The notes under the pieces: model-generated
What the model was told of the DNA's origin: nothing
The model's input: only the letters and a program-made list of their open reading frames with translations
Databases searched by the model: none
Translations under genes and position numbers: made by a program
Part shown: positions 25,001 to 31,628 of the stretch, in pieces
How the letters are laid out: each line of letters begins with the position of its first letter
Position numbering within the stretch: position 1 is the stretch's first letter
NCBI GenBank assembly: GCA_014860005.1
Contig: JACZKP010000074.1
Coordinates: 1-53,490, forward strand
Direction: 5' to 3'
Source: Verrucomicrobiota bacterium
GTDB lineage: Bacteria; Verrucomicrobiota; Verrucomicrobiae; Limisphaerales; UBA11358
DNA length: 53,490 nucleotides

Positions 25001-27443
25001 TGAAGCGCGTGACCGGGGAATCGCCAAAGAACGGATAATCCAGGGGGCGCTCGCCCCATTCCGAGCGGAAGTAAAGATTGAAGGACGGTTTCTGCGTGGG
25101 GTTGGTGGGATTGAACCGGGTGGTGGCGGCATCGGTCAGCCGGTACTTCGGGCGCGACCAGGAACTGCCGGAAATGCGCAAGCCAAAATCGGTCCGCAAG
25201 ACTTCCCCGGCCGTCGGGAAGAATTCCAGGGTGGCGGGTTTCTCGGTGGCACGCCCCCGTTGCAGGGGAAAATGAAAGGCGGCCGGATCGTCGTTGTGCG
25301 TCCAGTCGCTGTTGTCACCTACGTAACTCCCACCTTTGATGGCAAAGATGCCTTCGCCGGCGGCCGGGCCGCCGATGGTGTTGGGGCCGTAAAACGTCAA
25401 CCCGGGATTGCCACCCAGACACAGCGCGGGCAAGGAGCGCTTGGCAAACGATTCGTTGAGAAGATACGTGTGCGTGATCGTCGGCGATGGAATCGCGCCT
25501 TCCATCACGGCACGGGCGCGGATAATGCGATCGGTCGTGATGGCGATGGGGCTGGTGTATGGCAGACCCGGATTCGGCTCGCTGCCGTCCAGCGTGTAAC
25601 GAATGGCAGCCCCGGCGGTGGCGCTTGTGAGTACCAACGAGAAGCTGAGGTTGTGGAATCCGCCCGGCAGGCTGAATGCCGGTGCCGCCGGCGCCGACGC
25701 GAGGGCCGTGCCCGTATTCGCGTTGCCGGGCGTGGCGATGGCGAGATGACCCCAGTGGCCATTGGTATCGCGACCGTAGGAGTGGAAGTGGTGTTGCGAT
25801 GGGTAAGCCGGGGCGAACTCCGTGACGACCTCAGCTTCACCGTTGACCAGCGCGAGATATTCGCCCTGTGCGGTCAGTTTGAAATTGCTGTGCAGATAAG
25901 TCGCGCCGTGGGCCGGTCCGGTGTCGAGACCCGTGGCCAGCACCAGCAGATAGCCGCCGGCGGAAATCGTCGTGTTCGTCGGAAACATCCACTTGCGCAG
26001 GTTGTTCGCATTGTCCGTGAGCGACCAACCGGTGAGGCTCACCGCGGTGCCGCCGGCATTGTGGAGTTCGATCCAGTCGTTCTCCGAGTCCGGTGCTTCC
26101 TCCAACGGCCCCATGTCTTCCTGTTCACCATCAAGGACCGGTTCTTGCGTGCCAACAAAGTAACTCACCGGGTCGGTGGGCTGGCACAGGGTTCGTCCGC
26201 CTGTACCGGTGGTTGCCAGTGTGACCCGTGCGATGGAATCGGAGCTGGTCAAACCGGAACGATGCAGTTGCACCGCCAGCACGTTGTCGCCATTCAGGAG
26301 CAGCTCTTTTGGTGCGGCAAGGAAGATGACTTCCTCCTGGCCGGTGGCGGCGCCGCGGTTGTCGCCATTGGCACTGTGAGACGATGAGGCGTTGACGTTG
26401 TGCGGTGTAGGGGTGCCCGGGGTGCCGACGTTGCGCCGCACCACTTCCTTCCCATTCAGATAAACGATCAGCCCGTCATCGTAGTCAATCGTCAGTCGCA
26501 GTGGCGACTCGGACGCGGCTTCGGCCGGCGTGATCGAGAACACTCGCCGGGTGTAGATCGAAGGCGTGATGTTGTAGGTTTGGGAGTACAGATTGACTCC
26601 CAGGATGTAATCGGGTGGATTCGCGCCCTCGATGCCGACCGGTCCGGGAGCGATGGGCCACGGTGAGTCGTTGAATTCTAATGCCGCCCAAGCGACGGTC
26701 TGGTTTCCTTCGAGGAACACATTCAGCAACCCGTAATCCAGCACGCCGCCGGAGGGTTCGGCCAGTCCGGGAAAATACTTCCACGGCGCGGCATGATTTA
26801 CGAGCGTGTCGCCGCCCGCGATGCGCAGGTCGGCCATGATCAGAAAATTTGCGCCCGCCGCGCCCACCAGCGACTGATTGTACGCCTGAATGCAAAGCAC
26901 GTTCTCCCCGGCCACCAGACGCGTATTGGCGGCGCCGAGACTGATGGTTTCGAGGCTGGGATTGTTTACATTCGTGTTGAACGCCGTCTGATCGTGGAAC
27001 GCGAACATGCCGGGATTGCCCATGTTGCGGCGGGCCACCTCCACACCGTTGATGAAGGCGATGAAGCCATCGTTGTAACGGCTGAGCAGTTCGAGCGAAG
27101 CACCACTGGCAGCTTGGGTGGCGGTGACATTGAAGGTCTGGCGCAGATACAGCGAAGCGGCACGATTCTGCATCTGGCTGGAGAGGCCGGTGGCAATCGT
27201 CACCCCGCTAAAGGTCCCAAAGCCGAACGGACCCGGCCCGGTGCGCCAGTGTGAATCATCGAAGTCGCTGGCCTGCCAGGGTGTGGTGTTGCCCACCCGA
27301 GGATACGTGCCCGGCTCGCGTTGCAGCAGTCGGTCCGAAGCTGCGGCGACAAATTCATTGATCACCACCTGCCCCTGCACCAGTTGAAGACTGATTGCTG
27401 CCAGCAGAAGAACCCACAACCTCCGCATAAACACAACATCCAT
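22050..27443 (-). CDS. Giant exported CotH-like / lamin-tail protein with autotransporter-associated strands
   Basis: About 1797 residues from ATG 27443 (alternative 27428, MRRLWVLLLAAISLQLVQG, a signal peptide). In order: two related beta-rich repeats with FINGVEVARRN and YLNGKEVVRRN (about 30-430); a lamin-tail domain (NDWIELHNAGGTAVSLTGWS, about 425-560); a chitobiase-C-like strand (IRYTLDGSEPNPG, near 620); a CotH-like kinase region (LRISGSSWSRPKYR to DNYIDYIVVN and WRFYMWDAEGAFG near 970); another DGxDPR-type segment; and autotransporter-associated strands (GPGVASLTGEAKTYTGATL, near 1330) before a C-terminal domain. CotH proteins are atypical kinases in spores; these large bacterial versions have unknown targets. 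No membrane anchor is obvious at the C-terminus. Probably surface or secreted. Confidence 0.88.
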   Translation of the reverse strand: MDVVFMRRLWVLLLAAISLQLVQGQVVINEFVAAASDRLLQREPGTYPRVGNTTPWQASDFDDSHWRTGPGPFGFGTFSGVTIATGLSSQMQNRAASLYLRQTFNVTATQAASGASLELLSRYNDGFIAFINGVEVARRNMGNPGMFAFHDQTAFNTNVNNPSLETISLGAANTRLVAGENVLCIQAYNQSLVGAAGANFLIMADLRIAGGDTLVNHAAPWKYFPGLAEPSGGVLDYGLLNVFLEGNQTVAWAALEFNDSPWPIAPGPVGIEGANPPDYILGVNLYSQTYNITPSIYTRRVFSITPAEAASESPLRLTIDYDDGLIVYLNGKEVVRRNVGTPGTPTPHNVNASSSHSANGDNRGAATGQEEVIFLAAPKELLLNGDNVLAVQLHRSGLTSSDSIARVTLATTGTGGRTLCQPTDPVSYFVGTQEPVLDGEQEDMGPLEEAPDSENDWIELHNAGGTAVSLTGWSLTDNANNLRKWMFPTNTTISAGGYLLVLATGLDTGPAHGATYLHSNFKLTAQGEYLALVNGEAEVVTEFAPAYPSQHHFHSYGRDTNGHWGHLAIATPGNANTGTALASAPAAPAFSLPGGFHNLSFSLVLTSATAGAAIRYTLDGSEPNPGLPYTSPIAITTDRIIRARAVMEGAIPSPTITHTYLLNESFAKRSLPALCLGGNPGLTFYGPNTIGGPAAGEGIFAIKGGSYVGDNSDWTHNDDPAAFHFPLQRGRATEKPATLEFFPTAGEVLRTDFGLRISGSSWSRPKYRLTDAATTRFNPTNPTQKPSFNLYFRSEWGERPLDYPFFGDSPVTRFNDVRVRAGKNDISNPFLKDELMRRLYLGTGQKSSIGIFNTVYVNGVFKGYFNLCERLREGFMQEHHQSSEAWDVQQVNEFSSGDPLHWKKMFAYLRSTNLAGLGAYQGVHDYLDLDNYIDYIVVNAFAAMWDWPHNNWVAARERSPAGRWRFYMWDAEGAFGIYERPITYNTFTGDLIRNDAQTTSWHYIQALYTLLRVSPEFRLRFGDRVQKHFFNGGTLVKTNMQATYLGLRNTINPIMQETLGTTVNEGFYNTWIVSDTRRNTFFTQLTQQGLWPATLAPTFSHYGGVVTAGLELTLSNPNGSGAIYYATNGTDPRAPGGGITGTAYTSPITVNQSTTVQARVRSSTGVWSPVIKASFTVPPPAPTFLPTGSGDWTLDGNWSSAPLPYPNGAGAVAILPPPTETDRNVNLRAPVTIGHIYFPQASSTNRNRVRDQDTGNTLTFHCTNGPARVEVGGAAGSYVEFEVLAGTMLQSDLRLHVTNIVGHAEHGALRLRANWAGPGGLIKSGPGVASLTGEAKTYTGATLIEEGVLLVTQPATPTASTNIAVQAGGQLRLISANDVSGPRIYNFGGPLSLAGLGRGPEIPEEQSFGRLGALRYDPGSQDNQAILLNPVVLTGPTDIHVDGARNTLELRGGVSGTNSLTKTGGGTLLLSTDSSLHTEPVQVENGTLALAGSLGSPVNVAATATLTGHGQIGFPTGSGILRLNQTALHAPGANGLVHHFGFGKTGSPVYAQPAAAGNGLLVLQSAPVGPAALDVYLSAPPMSGDHLRGGFFVPFNVNLAGSIAGVPSRAFMPDMLGTHLYEDQSWSQLTNVQITTVAEAADFGHGLVQGRILEIRVDGAPATFPAWQAAAFSDPADLADPFVSGPGADPQGVGVANLLRYALGLTLTDDPDDRAPEFAGSISAPAIRFPFDAGRNDIAYVVESTTDVTNWSSPAILFDSRTDFPPATQSGWITVSDPTPPSGQRYYRLRVLMTTTP

Positions 27444-27735
27444 CGCGGTCACTTTTCCACCGGAACACCTCCGGCTCAAGGATAATTCCTTCAGAATGGC
27501 GGCCAGCCCACTGGGTATTAGGAGAGTGCCCGGTCGCCGCCATGGCTGTATGCGCCCTGAATGAACGGCGACCCGGTCCGGCAGCCAATACATTTTTCTT
27601 TCCGATGGCCGGATTGGAATGTGACAATCCCGAAAATGCGATTGGATCAATTAGAAATGTCAGAGCCGTCGAACAGGAAGCGACCGGCTCTACCGCGCGT
27701 GGCCTCTGCCTTGTCACTCGAACTCTGATCCGCAC

Positions 27736-28419
27736 ATGTCCATACTGGTAAATCTGCTGGGCGAGTCGCCGTTCTGGGCCTTGGTGGCGCACGGGGAGAA
27801 AGTTCACCTATGCGTGCGGCTGCTGCGCGAGGCGTTTGGCGCATTGCAGTCCGGAGATCGCGCGCAACTCCGGGGGCTGGCCGAGCGGATCAGTCTGGCG
27901 GAAACCGAGGCGGACAAGCTTCGCAATCAGTTGCACGAAAATCTGGCGACGCAGGTACTGTTACCGATCCGCCGTGAGGAGTTGTTCAATATCCTCGAAC
28001 ATCAGGATTCAATGGCGGATCGCGCCGAGGACATCGCCTTTCTCCTAACGTATCGCGCCATGAACTTGCCCGGGCCGTTGCTGGCGCGGGTCATGGAATA
28101 CGTGGAGATGGTGCTCACGAATTGCGAACTGGCGCGCGGCATCATCTCGCGGCTCGATCTGCTGGTGGAGGCCTCCTTCACGGGCCGGGACGCGCTCACG
28201 GTGTCGAAGTTGATCACGGAACTGGCCGAGCGCGAGGACGACATCAAGCCCGCACAAACGGGCCTGACCCGCGATTTGCTTGAAGCACAACCTTCGTTGC
28301 CTCCAGTGGAAGCGATCTTGTGGATGCAAGTGATTGGCCTGCTCGCGAAACTTTCCAAACACGCCGATCACACCGGCAACGGAATTCGCATGACCCTGAA
28401 ACTGAAATCTTCCCGTTGA
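27736..28419 (+). CDS. DUF47 / PhoU-like regulator of phosphate transport
   Basis: A 227-residue all-helical cytoplasmic protein of the DUF47 family (PhoU-like). It shows ETEADKLRNQLHENLATQVL and LPIRREELFNILEHQDSMAD with the acidic metal-binding pattern, then DRAEDIAFLL, and a C-terminal HADHTGNGIRM. It is 9 bp upstream of a Pit transporter, the usual pairing; DUF47 proteins are thought to modulate Pit activity. Divergent from the CotH-like gene over about 290 bp. Confidence 0.92.
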   Translation: MSILVNLLGESPFWALVAHGEKVHLCVRLLREAFGALQSGDRAQLRGLAERISLAETEADKLRNQLHENLATQVLLPIRREELFNILEHQDSMADRAEDIAFLLTYRAMNLPGPLLARVMEYVEMVLTNCELARGIISRLDLLVEASFTGRDALTVSKLITELAEREDDIKPAQTGLTRDLLEAQPSLPPVEAILWMQVIGLLAKLSKHADHTGNGIRMTLKLKSSR

Positions 28420-28428
28420 ACCTCCCCG

Positions 28429-29853
28429 ATGTTTGCCTTCTTTTTTGAAACGGCGCTGCCGAACGGGCAGATCCTGCTCGTGCTTGGCTTGATGTTCGGC
28501 CTCTACATGGCCTGGAGTATCGGGGCCAATGACGTGGCCAACGCCATGGCCACGTCCGTAGGCTCAGGCGGATTGACCCTCAAGAAAGCGGTGATCATCG
28601 CCGGCATCATGGAATTTGCCGGCGCGGTGCTGTTAGGCTCGCATGTGTCCGACACCGTGCGGGGCAAGATGTTTGACGCTTCCTTATTTGAGCCGTTGCC
28701 GCTGGTGCTGGGTTTCATGGCTGCCTTGCTGGCCTCGGCCGCGTGGCTTCAGATTGCCACCTGGTATGGCTGGCCGGTCTCCACCACACATACCATCGTT
28801 GGCGCCGTAGTCGGGGTCGGCGTCGTCATTGGTGGACCGGCATCGGTGAACTGGGGCAAGATTGGCGAGATCGTGATTTCCTGGGGCACCTCGCCGCTCG
28901 TCGGCGGACTGATCTCCTTCACGCTGTTCAAGGTGATTCAGACTCAAATCATCAATAGCAAGCATCCACTGCGGCAGACCTATCGGTTCATTCCGTTCAT
29001 CGTCTTTTTCATGGTCTTTGTGCTCGCGCTGGTGCTGGTCTGGAAAGGACTGAAGAACCTGGGCTTGAATTTGGATTTCGTTCCGGCGTTCGTCGTGGCC
29101 ACCCTGATGGGGATCGGGGCGGCGCTCTCGTCGCTGCTTTGGGTGCGCAACTTGCGGGAGCGTCACGGGCGCGAACGCCTCGAACAGAATGTCGAACTCA
29201 CGGATGATGTACCGGAAGGCATTCCGTTTGTGCGCAAAGAGGAACGCGCGGCCCCAGCACCGAAGCGGGAATTGCGACCTGCCCTGGCGCCGGGTTCGAC
29301 GCTGCCGGCGCGCCGCTGGGAATACCGCCGGGAATTCGAGTTCGACCGGCTCGAAGGGGTGTTCGCCACGCTCCTCGTCATCAGCGCCGCGTTTCTGGCC
29401 TTCGCCCATGGCGCCAACGATACCGCCAACGCCATCGGACCGCTTGCCGCCATTGTGGCGATTGTGCGCGAGGGCACGGTTGCCGCCAAGGCCACCGTTC
29501 CGATTTGGCTGCTGGTGGTGGGCGGAATTGGGATTGTGGTGGGGCTGGCCACATGGGGTTATCGCGTGATCGAAACAGTTGGCCGGAAGATTACCGCGTT
29601 GACGCCCTCCCGCGGCTTTGCGGCAAACCTCGGAGCGGCGACGACCATTGTCATTGCCAGCCGCCTGGGATTTCCCATTTCCACCACTCACACATTGGTG
29701 GGTGCGGTGCTGGGCATCGGCCTGGCGCGGGGCATTGACCACATCAATTTGCGGATGCTCCGCGACATTGTGATCTCGTGGATCATCACTGTACCGGTGG
29801 GCGCGCTTCTGGCGGCGATCTTCTATTACATACTGCGAGCAATTCTCGGTTGA
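28429..29853 (+). CDS. pit: Low-affinity inorganic phosphate transporter, Pit family
   Basis: A 474-residue permease taking up phosphate by cation symport. It has the duplicated Pit signature: SIGANDVANAMATSVGSGGL near the N-terminus and FAHGANDTANAIGPLAAI near residue 325. Each half also has a substrate-coordinating SxTHT motif (VSTTHTIVGAVVG, ISTTHTLVGAVLG). About ten membrane segments, with a hydrophilic central loop (about 235-305). Pit carriers also admit arsenate, which is relevant beside an arsenic island; the link is inferred. Confidence 0.95.
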   Translation: MFAFFFETALPNGQILLVLGLMFGLYMAWSIGANDVANAMATSVGSGGLTLKKAVIIAGIMEFAGAVLLGSHVSDTVRGKMFDASLFEPLPLVLGFMAALLASAAWLQIATWYGWPVSTTHTIVGAVVGVGVVIGGPASVNWGKIGEIVISWGTSPLVGGLISFTLFKVIQTQIINSKHPLRQTYRFIPFIVFFMVFVLALVLVWKGLKNLGLNLDFVPAFVVATLMGIGAALSSLLWVRNLRERHGRERLEQNVELTDDVPEGIPFVRKEERAAPAPKRELRPALAPGSTLPARRWEYRREFEFDRLEGVFATLLVISAAFLAFAHGANDTANAIGPLAAIVAIVREGTVAAKATVPIWLLVVGGIGIVVGLATWGYRVIETVGRKITALTPSRGFAANLGAATTIVIASRLGFPISTTHTLVGAVLGIGLARGIDHINLRMLRDIVISWIITVPVGALLAAIFYYILRAILG

Positions 29854-29949
29854 ACACCCAGGCGATCCGGTCTGGCTTGATTGCCGCATACCCATTGAAT
29901 GGTCAATCAGGTAAAACTTCTGTCCGAGCGTGTATCCGTCGGGGATTGA

Positions 29950-30681
29950 CTAAATGATCGCTTCGATTAGATGCCGAAGTTCCTCCTCCACGAGCCCGGG
30001 GTCGCGCAAGGTTTGGGCAATCTCCGAGCGAACCACCTCGCGGAAGCGCTTTCGCAAGCGATGGATCGTGACTTTCACCGCGCCTTCGGTCAGTTCAAGC
30101 CGCCGGGCTGCGTCGGATTGCGAGGACGCCGGCGTATCCCCTATGAGCCAGGGTTTGAACGTCTCGAACTGATCTGATTTTCCCGTGTCGCCAAATTCCT
30201 TCTGCAAAAGGGCCAGCGCGCGATCCATTATCGTAAGCGCCCATTCACGGTCGAAGACAGCATCGTGCGCGGTAGCGGCGGGATCGGCCACCTGAAAGCC
30301 GGGTGACGTGTCAGTTCCCACCGGCACATCGAGCGACTCCGGCGCGATACCGCTGCCGCGCTTGTGGCGTCGCGCGTGATCGCGCTGATCGGCGAGGAAG
30401 TGTTTCAGTGCGCCCAACAGGTAGGATCGAAAACGGCCTCGCTCCGGGTCCGCCCCCGCAAACGCCCCGCCGGCGAGTACGCGCGCGAAGAAATCGTGAG
30501 TGATCTCTCGCGCAGAATCTTCATCACAGACTTCACAAAGCAGAAATCGCAGCACCGGTTGGTAATAAGCCTCGCATAGTTCGCTCAAGGCCGCGCGACT
30601 TTCAACCGATTCGCCCCGCGCGCGCAGGACCAGTGTCCAGCGCGTCGGGGCGAATGGTGAAGTGTGCGGGGCGTCGCTCAT
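29950..30681 (-). CDS. ECF sigma factor, planctomycete/verrucomicrobial type
   Basis: A 243-residue sigma-70-like factor. Region 2 spans RWTLVLRARGESVESRAALS, YYQPVLRFLLCEVCDEDSAR and EITHDFFARVLAGGAFAGAD with RGRFRSYLLGALKHFLADQR; region 4 is RRLELTEGAVKVTIHRLRKR. This arrangement, with the long loop between, is typical of ECF factors abundant in Planctomycetes and Verrucomicrobia. It starts 4 bp after the stop of the zinc-ribbon gene, so the two are co-transcribed. No kinase or anti-sigma gene is next to it. Confidence 0.9.
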   Translation of the reverse strand: MSDAPHTSPFAPTRWTLVLRARGESVESRAALSELCEAYYQPVLRFLLCEVCDEDSAREITHDFFARVLAGGAFAGADPERGRFRSYLLGALKHFLADQRDHARRHKRGSGIAPESLDVPVGTDTSPGFQVADPAATAHDAVFDREWALTIMDRALALLQKEFGDTGKSDQFETFKPWLIGDTPASSQSDAARRLELTEGAVKVTIHRLRKRFREVVRSEIAQTLRDPGLVEEELRHLIEAII

Positions 30682-30685
30682 GCCG

Positions 30686-31120
30686 CTATTCCTGCGGGAC
30701 TACTTTAATCCACGCTTTGAGGGAGGCGTCGCTCGAATTGCCGAATTCAAACAGGGATTGCTGCTCGCCCATTTCGAGTCGGATGGTTTTCTGTTTGAGC
30801 GCCTTTTCCACTTTGCCGCGTAACTGTTCAAGTTGTTCGCGCTGGATCGAATCGGGCAACAGATACTCGACCCGCTGATGACGCGGGGCCAGCGGATCCG
30901 CCACATCCACGGCAAACTCGGAGGTGCGGGTTTCAGGCCGGTGACCGGGAATGTTCGCCTCCCACGGAAAGGCCTTTTGGCAATTGCCGTTTACTTTGTC
31001 CACGTAATCAATCGCCAACCATCGTTTGCCTTCCACTTCGCGCAATTCGACGGCGGTGAAAGTGAACTGAATCGCCGCGCCGCACTTTGGACAGATGTTT
31101 TGATTTGTTTTATTGGTCAT
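30686..31120 (-). CDS. Hypothetical zinc-ribbon-like protein
   Basis: A 144-residue protein from ATG 31120 (MTNKTNQNICPKCGAAIQFT). The CPKC at the N-terminus suggests half of a zinc ribbon; only one further Cys (GNCQKAF) is seen, so metal binding is uncertain. The rest is hydrophilic and ends FEFGNSSDASLKAWIKVVPQ. I do not recognise a family. It is immediately upstream of the ECF sigma gene, so a regulatory partnership is possible but unproven. A 22-codon upstream extension to 31186 is less likely. Confidence 0.7.
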   Translation of the reverse strand: MTNKTNQNICPKCGAAIQFTFTAVELREVEGKRWLAIDYVDKVNGNCQKAFPWEANIPGHRPETRTSEFAVDVADPLAPRHQRVEYLLPDSIQREQLEQLRGKVEKALKQKTIRLEMGEQQSLFEFGNSSDASLKAWIKVVPQE

Positions 31121-31628
31121 AACACCTGCTTCCTGAGACGTTCCAACTGGCAGGTTACAGGAAATTTGCGATCTTCCTCGCTGCACCTCAGGCGCTCCCG
31201 GTTAGCAGCCTTGTTTCTGCTTGCATGGCAAGCCATTGGAGGCAACAGCGGTTCAGCTTCGGACATCACTCAGTATCGCAATCTTCAATTTTTGGTCGTC
31301 TCCAACATCATAAACCGTTCACCATCCAACACACTGCGACTCCACGGCCTCTGGAATCTTGGAAGCAAAGCCAGTTCCACGACCAAGCCGAAATCTCGTT
31401 GCCGCCTTGTTCCCAGGGGTAGAATTCGCGCGTGGTGACGCCTCTTGTGTCATGGAAACCTGCGTCCCATATATGCGGCAAGCTGATTTGGAGAGTAATA
31501 TTGCCAATAAACACCATGCCAATGAAATCTTTGACTTGCCCCGGGCTTTGCGCCAAGTTCCCGCCGCCCTGCACAAAATTTGAGTTGCCAGATTTCCCAG
31601 GCGCATTTTAAGAATCACGAACACTCAC
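31121..31628. other. Gene-poor stretch before topB
   Basis: 508 bp without a convincing gene. A minus-strand frame at 31308-31574 reads TREFYPWEQGGNEISAWSWN, which looks protein-like but has no recognised domain or ribosome site; a plus-strand frame at 31359-31583 overlaps it. It may hold a decayed gene and the topB promoter. Confidence 0.35.

Noticed and set aside
24180..26387. A 735-codon plus-strand open frame inside the CotH-like gene
   Set aside because: It is antisense to a gene with clear domains, has no recognisable protein features, and long antisense frames are expected at this GC content.
31308..31574. Trp-rich 88-codon minus-strand frame before topB
   Set aside because: It looks somewhat protein-like, but has no domain, start signal or partner; left as part of the gene-poor stretch.
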